In this document: positions 1 to 6,709 of the stretch, piece by piece
Position numbering within the stretch: position 1 is the stretch's first letter
How the letters are laid out: each line of letters begins with the position of its first letter
Assembly: GCA_044353195.1 (NCBI GenBank)
Contig: JBILCJ010000106.1
Span: 1 to 7,491, forward strand
From: UBA4416 sp044353195
GTDB taxonomy: Bacteria > Bacteroidota > Bacteroidia > B-17B0 > Aurantibacillaceae
Reading direction: 5' to 3'
Length of the DNA: 7,491 nucleotides
Position numbers and translations under genes: made by a program
The notes under the pieces: model-generated
What the model was told of the DNA's origin: nothing
Database searches by the model: none
The model's input: only the letters and a program-made list of their open reading frames with translations

Positions 1-2226
1 GGAAAAGAGTACACATCTCAAGAAACGTATTATGTTACTATTGAATATATTTCAAAGCCTAATGAATTAAAAGCAGGAGGAAGCAATGCCATTACCGATG
101 ATAAAGGATTGTACTTTATTAATCCATCGGGTGCTGATGAAGATAAGATGCCACAAATATGGACGCAAGGTGAAACACAAAGTAATTCGGCTTGGTTTCC
201 AACCATTGACAATCCAACTGAAAAAATGACGAATGAAATTTACATCACGGTAGATGAAAAGTACACGACGTTATCTAACGGACTTTTAGTAAATACACAA
301 AAAAATGCGGATGGAACAAAAACAGATCATTGGGTAATGGATTTGCCTCATGCCCCTTATTTAGTGATGATGGGAGTGGGCGAGTTCAAAAAAGTGACTG
401 ATGAACCTTGGAATGGAAAAGAAATTAGTTATTACGTTGAAAAAGAATATGAGCAACATGCAAAAGCTATTTTCGGAAAGACAAAAAAAATGATTGAGTT
501 TTATTCTAATAAATTAGGTACGCCTTATCCTTGGCAAAAGTATGCGCAAATTGTTGCACGCGATTATGTAAGTGGGGCTATGGAAAATACAACAGCAACC
601 TTGCATGGAGATTTTGTCTGTTATCAAACTACCCGCGAAACTCTTGATGGTGCAAAAGGAGAGGGAACAATTGCTCATGAATTATTTCATCAATGGTTTG
701 GTGATTACGCAAGTTGCGAAAGTTGGAGTAATTTAACTCTTAACGAATCATTTGCAACCTATGGCGAATATTTATGGGAAGAGTTTGAAAATGGAAGAGA
801 TGCTGCGGATAATCATTCGGCAGAATCACGTTTTGGTTATTTTGCTCAGGCCCAACAAAAACAAGTTGATTTAGTTCGTTTTGATTATAACGAGCGTGAA
901 GACATGTTTGATGCGTTCAGTTATAATAAGGGTGGGCAAATCATTCACATGCTAAGAAAATACGTTGGTGATGATGCTTTTTTTGCTTCATTGAAATTAT
1001 ACCTTGAGAAGAATAAATTTAAAACAGCTGAAGCGCATGATTTGCGTTTGGCATTTGAAGAAGTAACAGGACAAGATTTAAATTGGTTTTTTAATGAATG
1101 GTATTTTGCTAAAGGACATCCAGAATTAGAAATTAAAAAAACATATGACGGGACATTAAAAAAATTAACAGTAACCGTTAATCAAAATCAAGATTTAACA
1201 GTAGCGCCTTTATATAAATTGCCTGTATTTATTGATGTTTATGCGGATGGTAAAAAAGAAAGAACACAAATTTGGATTGAGGAAGCGAAAAACACATATA
1301 CATTTACTTTAGATAAACAGCCTGATTTAGTCAATTTTGATGCAGAGAGACAATTATTAGCAAAAATTGATTTTTCAAAAACAAAACAAGAGTTAGTATT
1401 TCAATATAAGAATGCTCCTTTGTGGGGAGATAGAGATGAGGCTATGGCTTTCTTTAATGAACATGCGAATGATACAGAAATTCAATCATTATTGATGGAA
1501 ATTGCCATGAATGATCCTTGGAAAAATATCAGAAGCCAAGCTATCACCATCTTGGGAACTCTAGCAAAAGAAAAAGAAGCTGAATTAAAACCATTATTAG
1601 TGAGAATATATCATGAGGATAAAAACACACGAGTAAGAGCACTGGCTTTAAAAACACTAGCTTTACAATACAAAGGAGAGGACTTGAATGCAATTTATGA
1701 GCAAGCCTTGAATGAACAATCTTATGCCATCGTATCTGAAGGATTTGATGCCATTGCTAATTTAAACCCAACGCTTGCGATGAAAAAAGCAATGGCTTTA
1801 GAAAATGAACCTTCAAAAGAGATTATGTACTCTATTATGGATTTGTACGCTAAAAATGGTTCTGATGCAAACCATGAATATTTTAAAAAAGCTAAAAAGA
1901 ATTTCAGTGGATTTGAATTAATGAGTTTTGGAAATTTATATGGTAAGTTTTTAAAACGTTGTACTAAGCCTGAAACCGTTATAGAAGGTGCAAGGGTATT
2001 AACAAAATTAGCGTCGAGTGACAATAAGTATGTAAAGTATGCCGCACAAAAAGTCATAAAAGATAATTTAATAAATGTATGGCAAGGCAAAGAAGATAAA
2101 TTAAATGGGCAAATTGAAAAATTGAAAAAGGAGAATCAAGATGTATCTTCATTAACCATTGATTTAAAAACGATACAAGAAACCAAAAAGCAAATTGTAG
2201 ATTTATACAATTCAATTAAAAAATAG
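1..2226 (+). CDS. M1 family zinc aminopeptidase with HEAT-like C-terminal region (5'-truncated by window edge)
   Basis: Likely removes N-terminal amino acids from peptides using one zinc ion. The frame is open from base 1, so the true start and any signal peptide lie outside; 741 codons are visible and roughly 100 or more N-terminal residues are probably missing. Counting from the first codon: the N-terminal beta domain includes WFPTIDNP; GAMEN, the substrate N-terminus binding motif, is at 192-196; the zinc site HELFH is at 226-230, with the third ligand Glu249 exactly 18 residues later (HEXXH-X18-E); the likely transition-state Tyr308 is in YNKGG. A beta-sandwich follows from about 373, then helical HEAT-like repeats from about 480 to 690, and a Lys/Glu-rich, possibly coiled-coil tail to 741. 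The gene ends in tandem stops TAG TAA, 21 bases before the next gene, which suggests an operon. Family assignment is firm; substrate preference and cell location cannot be read here. Confidence 0.96.
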   Translation, partial: GKEYTSQETYYVTIEYISKPNELKAGGSNAITDDKGLYFINPSGADEDKMPQIWTQGETQSNSAWFPTIDNPTEKMTNEIYITVDEKYTTLSNGLLVNTQKNADGTKTDHWVMDLPHAPYLVMMGVGEFKKVTDEPWNGKEISYYVEKEYEQHAKAIFGKTKKMIEFYSNKLGTPYPWQKYAQIVARDYVSGAMENTTATLHGDFVCYQTTRETLDGAKGEGTIAHELFHQWFGDYASCESWSNLTLNESFATYGEYLWEEFENGRDAADNHSAESRFGYFAQAQQKQVDLVRFDYNEREDMFDAFSYNKGGQIIHMLRKYVGDDAFFASLKLYLEKNKFKTAEAHDLRLAFEEVTGQDLNWFFNEWYFAKGHPELEIKKTYDGTLKKLTVTVNQNQDLTVAPLYKLPVFIDVYADGKKERTQIWIEEAKNTYTFTLDKQPDLVNFDAERQLLAKIDFSKTKQELVFQYKNAPLWGDRDEAMAFFNEHANDTEIQSLLMEIAMNDPWKNIRSQAITILGTLAKEKEAELKPLLVRIYHEDKNTRVRALALKTLALQYKGEDLNAIYEQALNEQSYAIVSEGFDAIANLNPTLAMKKAMALENEPSKEIMYSIMDLYAKNGSDANHEYFKKAKKNFSGFELMSFGNLYGKFLKRCTKPETVIEGARVLTKLASSDNKYVKYAAQKVIKDNLINVWQGKEDKLNGQIEKLKKENQDVSSLTIDLKTIQETKKQIVDLYNSIKK

Positions 2227-2247
2227 TAAACTAATAGTTAAGCCACT

Positions 2248-4407
2248 ATGTATTCAAATCATAACATAAAAACAGCAATCATTGCAATCATATCCTTTTA
2301 TTCATTTGCAAGTTTAGCTCAAAATAAATTATTAACGATTCAAGAGGCTGTTTTAAAAGGTAGGACCTCACTTGCACCAAAAAGATTGCAAGGACTGTCT
2401 TTTGTTAAAAACTCGAATCAATTTTCCTTTATAGATAATAATACTATTAAGTTAGGTGATCAACAATCAGGGAAGATTAAAGAACTCTTATCTTTAAAGG
2501 AGTTAAATGCCCAGTTGAAATCTTCAACTAAGGATACCTTGGCTGCATTGACTTCAATTACTTGGAAGAATGGCAATCAATTTTATTTTACTAATAAAAA
2601 AGGTGAATTACTTTACACCATCGATAAAAAAACTATTTCTGAAAGTGATAAAAATGCTGAACCGACTGAATTAGAATCTTACGAAAAAGAAACTATAACG
2701 GGTGCTTATACGTATTGCAAAGATTTTAATTTATTTATTTCTAAAAACGGAAAAGATACACAAGTAACAACCGATGGCTCCATAAACATTGTTTATACTG
2801 GAAAAAATGTTCATCAAAATGAATTTGGAATTACAAAAGGAACTTTTTGGAGTCCGAAAGGAAATTACCTTGCTTTTTATAGAATGGACCAAACGGATGT
2901 AACCGAATATCCAATTATTGATTGGACAACTCATCCTGCAAAAAATAAAAATATAAAATATCCAATGGCTGGTAATAAAAGTCATTATGTTACGTTAGGA
3001 ATTTTTAATGTCAATTCGAATTCAACCGTTTATATAAAAACAGGGAACGAAAAAGAACAATACTTAACAAATGTTTCATGGAGTCCTGATGAAAAGCATG
3101 TTTACATTGCCATTCTAAATCGTGCACAAAATCACATGAAGTTAAACGAATACGATGTTGCGACAGGAAATTTTGTACACACCTTGTTTGAAGAAAAAAA
3201 CGAAAAGTATGTAGAGCCTTTGCACTCTATGTTGTTTTTAAAGAATAATTCTAATCAGTTTGTTTGGCAAAGTAGAAGAGATGGATACAATCATTTTTAT
3301 TTGTACAATAGTAATGGAACCCTAGTGAAACAACTTACAAAAGGGAAATGGGAAGTGAAACAAGAAAATGGTTTTGATGCAAAAGGAGATCGTTTATTTT
3401 TTCATGCTAATGAACAAAGCCCCATTAATCAGGACTTTTACAGTGTGAATATGAAAACAGCTGAAATAAAAAGGCTGACCTATGGTAATGGATTTCATAC
3501 TTGTATGTTAGATGAAAAGGGCAATTATTTTATCGATAATTTTACAAATGTAACAACTCCACGTGAGTATAATATCATTCATACAGTATCTAAGAAAGCT
3601 AAGAATATTTTCAAGGCTGAAAATCCAGTGAAGGATTATAAATTAGGATCATGGAATCTATTCACGATAAAAAATAATGAAGGAACCGATTTATATGCTC
3701 GCATAGTTAAGCCAGTTGATTTTGATTCTACAAAAAAGTATCCTGTGATTGTTTATTTATATAACGGTCCACATTCGCAATTGGTTACCAATACATGGAT
3801 GGCCGGTAGTGAACTTTGGTATCAGTACATGGCGCAAAAAGGTTTTATTGTCTTTACGTTGGATGGTAGAGGAACGGATAACCGTGGCGCTGATTTTTCT
3901 CAAGCCACACATCGTCAATTAGGAACAAAAGAAATGGAAGATCAATTAAAAGGTGTTGAGTATTTAAAGACCTTATCTTATGTTGATGCTTCTAGAATAG
4001 GAGTACACGGTTGGAGTTTCGGCGGATTTATGACAACATCATTAATGACCCGCACTCCAGACGTATTTAAAGTGGGAGTTGCAGGCGGGCCTGTTATTGA
4101 TTGGACGTATTATGAAATTATGTACACCGAACGTTATATGGATTCTCCTCAAGAGAATAAAGAAGGTTACGATAAAAATAATTTACTAAATTATGTCGAT
4201 AAATTGAAAGGGAAATTATTAATGATACATGGTGCGCAAGATCCAGTAGTTGTTTTGCAACACAGCGTTCTTTATCAAAAGAAAGCGGTTGATAAAGGTA
4301 TACAGTTAGATTATTATTTATATCCGGGACATGAACATAATGTGTTGGGAAAGGATAGAGCTCATCTAATGGAAAAAATCACTAATTATTTTATTGAGAA
4401 TTTGTAG
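2248..4407 (+). CDS. Secreted S9B serine peptidase, dipeptidyl peptidase IV-like
   Basis: Probably cleaves dipeptides from peptide N-termini, classically after Pro or Ala, outside the cytoplasm. It has 719 residues, close to the usual bacterial DPP IV length. Residues 1-24 form a signal peptide (Lys8, hydrophobic core, SLA|Q cleavage). A DPP4_N beta-propeller covers about 30-470, followed by the alpha/beta-hydrolase domain from about 498. DGRGTDNRG lies at 539-547. The catalytic triad is Ser590 in GWSFGGF, Asp665 in HGAQDP and His697 in GHEHNV. YTERYM at 626-631 is the hallmark of the DPP IV S1 pocket. Where classical enzymes carry a Glu-Glu pair that holds the substrate amino terminus, this protein shows Asn191-Glu192 (HQNEFG), so strict dipeptidyl specificity is less certain. 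In-frame stops at 2227 and 2239 make ATG 2248 the only sensible start; there is no Shine-Dalgarno, as usual in Bacteroidota. It shares its frame and probably its transcript with the upstream aminopeptidase. Confidence 0.95.
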   Translation: MYSNHNIKTAIIAIISFYSFASLAQNKLLTIQEAVLKGRTSLAPKRLQGLSFVKNSNQFSFIDNNTIKLGDQQSGKIKELLSLKELNAQLKSSTKDTLAALTSITWKNGNQFYFTNKKGELLYTIDKKTISESDKNAEPTELESYEKETITGAYTYCKDFNLFISKNGKDTQVTTDGSINIVYTGKNVHQNEFGITKGTFWSPKGNYLAFYRMDQTDVTEYPIIDWTTHPAKNKNIKYPMAGNKSHYVTLGIFNVNSNSTVYIKTGNEKEQYLTNVSWSPDEKHVYIAILNRAQNHMKLNEYDVATGNFVHTLFEEKNEKYVEPLHSMLFLKNNSNQFVWQSRRDGYNHFYLYNSNGTLVKQLTKGKWEVKQENGFDAKGDRLFFHANEQSPINQDFYSVNMKTAEIKRLTYGNGFHTCMLDEKGNYFIDNFTNVTTPREYNIIHTVSKKAKNIFKAENPVKDYKLGSWNLFTIKNNEGTDLYARIVKPVDFDSTKKYPVIVYLYNGPHSQLVTNTWMAGSELWYQYMAQKGFIVFTLDGRGTDNRGADFSQATHRQLGTKEMEDQLKGVEYLKTLSYVDASRIGVHGWSFGGFMTTSLMTRTPDVFKVGVAGGPVIDWTYYEIMYTERYMDSPQENKEGYDKNNLLNYVDKLKGKLLMIHGAQDPVVVLQHSVLYQKKAVDKGIQLDYYLYPGHEHNVLGKDRAHLMEKITNYFIENL

Positions 4408-4412
4408 TTACA

Positions 4413-4438
4413 ATAAGTATGATTTAGATCATACTTAT
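4413..4438. promoter_or_regulatory. Perfect 11-bp inverted repeat between the S9 peptidase and acs
   Basis: The arms ATAAGTATGAT (4413-4423) and ATCATACTTAT (4428-4438) are exact reverse complements around a 4-base centre, TTAG. The element begins 6 bases after the peptidase stop and ends 56 bases before the acs start. It could be an operator for a dimeric regulator of acs, or a hairpin at the 3' end of the peptidase mRNA. No T-run follows the right arm (GTATTGGG), so it is not a standard intrinsic terminator. The symmetry is directly visible; the role is inference. Confidence 0.55.
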
Positions 4439-4441
4439 GTA

Positions 4442-4475
4442 TTGGGATAGTAAATAAATTCAATTCTTATATTCG
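4442..4475 (+). promoter_or_regulatory. Possible Bacteroidota-type promoter of acs
   Basis: TATATTCG at 4468-4475 matches the phylum's -7 consensus TAnnTTTG at all but one position. A TTG at 4442-4444 could act as the -33 element, though the 23-base spacer is longer than the usual 19-21. It would start transcription shortly before the acs ATG at 4495. The inverted repeat at 4413-4438 lies immediately upstream. The match is weak in such AT-rich sequence, so this is tentative. Confidence 0.3.
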
Positions 4476-4494
4476 TCTATATAACTTAAAAAGC

Positions 4495-6408
4495 ATGAGC
4501 TATCCCTATCAAATAAAAACCATCGAATCCTATAAACAGGATTATAAGCAAAGTCTTGAAAAACCTGAAGAATTTTGGGTAAACATTGCGGAAACATTTA
4601 CATGGAAAAAAAAGTGGGATAAAGTTTTAGAATGGAATTTTAAAGAGCCAGATATCAAATGGTTTAAAGGTGGGAAATTAAACATCACTGAAAATTGTTT
4701 AGATAGACATTTAGAAAAAAACGCTAACACGCCTGCGATAATTTGGGAATCAAATAATCCTGACGAACATCATCGCGTGCTAACTTATAAAGAGCTTCAC
4801 TTTAAAGTGATTCAATTTGCTAATGTCTTGAAAAATAATGGCGTAAAAAAAGGAGATTGTGTTTGTATTTATATGGGTATGATTCCTGAACTTGCCATTG
4901 CTACCTTGGCTTGCGCGCGCATCGGAGCAATTCATTCTGTTATTTTTGGTGGATTTTCTGCACAAGCCATTGCTGATCGTTTAGAAGATGCACAATCAGA
5001 ATTTATTATTACATGTGATGGTGCTTACCGCGGAGCGAAAGACATTCCTTTAAAGAGTGTCATTGATGATGCACTCGTTGGAAATCATACTATCAAAAAA
5101 GTAATTGTCTGCACACGCACACGTACACCAGTGAGTATGATTAAAGGACGTGATGTGTGGTGGGAAGATGAAATTAAAAAAGTAGAAACACACGGTAATC
5201 CTGATTGCCCCGCAGAGGAAATGGATGCAGAAGATATTCTATTTATTTTATATACTTCAGGTTCAACAGGAAAACCAAAAGGTGTTGTTCATACTGTAGC
5301 TGGTTATATGATTTGGGCTAATTATACATTTGTAAATGTGTTTCAATATCAACAAGGACAAGTACATTTTTGTACAGCAGATATTGGTTGGATTACTGGA
5401 CATAGTTATATTATTTATGGTCCGTTGAGTGCTGGAGGTACAACTGTATTATTTGAAGGAGTGCCTACTTGGCCTGATGCAGGAAGGTTTTGGGAAGTTG
5501 TAGATAAGTTCAAAGTAAACATTTTATATACTGCACCAACTGCCATTAGAAGTTTGATGGGATTTGGCTTAGAATACATTAAAGGAAAAGATTTAAGTTC
5601 GTTAAAAGTACTAGGCTCTGTTGGCGAACCTATTAATGAAGAAGCTTGGCATTGGTTTGATAAAAATATTGGAAAGGGAAATTGTCCGATTGTGGATACT
5701 TGGTGGCAAACTGAAACGGGTGGTATGATGATTTCAAATATGGCTGGTGTAACTCCCAGTAAACCTTCATTCGCAACACTTCCTTTGCCAGGTGTTCACC
5801 CATGTTTAGTTGATGAACAAGGAAATGAAATCGAAGGAAATAATGTAAGCGGAAATTTATGTATTAAGTTTCCTTGGCCTGGAATTATTCGCACAACGTA
5901 TGGTGATCATGAGCGTTGTCGTCAAACGTATTTTTCAACGTATGAAAATAAATATTTTACAGGTGATGGATGTATGCGAGACGAAGATGGAAATTATCGT
6001 ATTACAGGTCGTGTAGATGATGTTTTAAACGTAAGTGGTCATCGCATAGGGACAGCAGAAGTAGAAAATGCAATAAATATGCATGCTGGAGTGATTGAAA
6101 GTGCAGTGGTTGGATATCCGCATGATCTGAAAGGCCAAGGTATTTATGCTTACATTATTTATGATGGGAATCATGGCGACCAAAATTTATCGAAACAAGA
6201 TATTATTCAAACTGTATCTCGTATCATTGGTCCTATTGCAAAACCAGATAAAATTCAGTTTGTGCCAGGATTACCTAAAACACGTTCTGGTAAAATTATG
6301 AGGCGCATTCTTAGAAAAATTGCAGAAGGTGATTTTACTAATTTAGGTGATACAAGTACGCTGTTAGATCCTAGTTTAGTGGAGGTTATTAAAGAAGGCC
6401 GAATTTAG
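4495..6408 (+). CDS. acs: Acetyl-CoA synthetase (acetate--CoA ligase, AMP-forming)
   Basis: A cytoplasmic enzyme converting acetate, ATP and CoA to acetyl-CoA, AMP and PPi, through acetyl-AMP. At 637 residues it is near the family's usual ~650. An ACAS_N-type segment starts the protein (YKQDYKQSLEKPEEFW). The adenylate-forming core follows: phosphate-binding loop TSGSTGKPKG at 254-263, CTADIGWITGHSY around residue 300, and DTWWQTETGG at 401-410. By alignment to the Salmonella enzyme, the acetate pocket is Ile300, Thr301, Val376 and Trp404; the bulky Trp marks acetate rather than longer acids, and Ile300 replaces the usual Val. The hinge Asp508 is in GRVDDVLNVSGHR. The C-terminal domain carries PKTRSGKIMRR with Lys600, the adenylation-step lysine that is acetylated for control in other bacteria. 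ATG 4495 has no Shine-Dalgarno but gives the expected N-terminus. The gene stands alone, followed by its own terminator. Confidence 0.97.
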   Translation: MSYPYQIKTIESYKQDYKQSLEKPEEFWVNIAETFTWKKKWDKVLEWNFKEPDIKWFKGGKLNITENCLDRHLEKNANTPAIIWESNNPDEHHRVLTYKELHFKVIQFANVLKNNGVKKGDCVCIYMGMIPELAIATLACARIGAIHSVIFGGFSAQAIADRLEDAQSEFIITCDGAYRGAKDIPLKSVIDDALVGNHTIKKVIVCTRTRTPVSMIKGRDVWWEDEIKKVETHGNPDCPAEEMDAEDILFILYTSGSTGKPKGVVHTVAGYMIWANYTFVNVFQYQQGQVHFCTADIGWITGHSYIIYGPLSAGGTTVLFEGVPTWPDAGRFWEVVDKFKVNILYTAPTAIRSLMGFGLEYIKGKDLSSLKVLGSVGEPINEEAWHWFDKNIGKGNCPIVDTWWQTETGGMMISNMAGVTPSKPSFATLPLPGVHPCLVDEQGNEIEGNNVSGNLCIKFPWPGIIRTTYGDHERCRQTYFSTYENKYFTGDGCMRDEDGNYRITGRVDDVLNVSGHRIGTAEVENAINMHAGVIESAVVGYPHDLKGQGIYAYIIYDGNHGDQNLSKQDIIQTVSRIIGPIAKPDKIQFVPGLPKTRSGKIMRRILRKIAEGDFTNLGDTSTLLDPSLVEVIKEGRI

Positions 6409-6455
6409 AAATACGTTTCGCGTTTTTTTATTAGAATTTTGTAAATCATCAAAAT

Positions 6456-6484
6456 AAAAAAGTAGGCAAAGCGCCTGCTTTTTT
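6456..6484 (+). terminator. Intrinsic terminator after acs
   Basis: A six-A run (6456-6461) and stem GTAGGC (6462-6467) pair with GCCTGC (6473-6478) and a six-T run (6479-6484), leaving a 5-base loop AAAGC; one pair is G-U. The GC-rich stem followed by a T tract is a standard Rho-independent terminator 48 bases after the acs stop. Because an A run precedes the stem, it may also work on the opposite strand. Confidence 0.88.
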
Positions 6485-6650
6485 ATAATTATTTTTGAAA
6501 AACGCATGATTAAACTAAAATAGTAAAATTACTTTTAACACTATTGTTTAGATTATCTACCGACACATTTACACTATTTAGCTACAAGTTAATTCTACTT
6601 ATACAGAAATTTTACCATTTCGAATTCAATTTAACCAATCTTGTCGAATT
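6485..6650. other. AT-rich intergenic stretch with no recognised gene
   Basis: This is the middle of the 301-base gap between acs and the glycine-rich gene. I see no open frame of credible composition on either strand, no tRNA and no convincing structured RNA. It holds short AT-rich inverted repeats, such as AGTAA-AA-TTACT at 6522-6533 and AATAGT...ACTATT at 6519-6545, and a repeated TCGAATT at 6620 and 6644. All are short enough to arise by chance at this base composition. Confidence 0.5.
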
Positions 6651-6684
6651 TTTGGTTTTTGCTTTGCTATTAAGTTCATCTTTG
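6651..6684 (+). promoter_or_regulatory. Probable Bacteroidota promoter of the glycine-rich protein gene
   Basis: CATCTTTG at 6677-6684 fits the -7 consensus TAnnTTTG except for its first base. TTTG at 6651-6654 is a candidate -33 element with a 22-base spacer, within or just above the accepted range. Transcription would begin near 6690, giving a leader of about 20 bases that is A-rich (AATTAAAAAATAAAC) and lacks a Shine-Dalgarno, as expected for the phylum. It lies downstream of the acs terminator, supporting an independent transcription unit. Confidence 0.45.
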
Positions 6685-6709
6685 CGAAAAATTTAATTAA
6701 AAAATAAAC

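Noticed and set aside
109..111. TTG as the start codon of the M1 peptidase
   Set aside because: The frame is open and recognisably M1-like back to base 1, so the real start is outside the window.
1722..2090. 122-residue open frame on the - strand
   Set aside because: It lies wholly within the HEAT-like region of the M1 peptidase, whose protein sequence is clearly under coding constraint; its composition looks like an antisense shadow.
6409..6429. Weak hairpin ACG-TTTCG-CGT followed by seven T directly after the acs stop
   Set aside because: The stem has only 3 bp plus a mismatch; the element at 6456-6484 is a far better terminator. It could still help as a first, leaky site.
6519..6650. Short AT-rich inverted and direct repeats in the intergenic gap, considered as operators or a small RNA
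   Set aside because: Arms are 5-7 bases of A/T-rich sequence and are expected by chance; there is no GC-bearing stem or terminator to support a small RNA.
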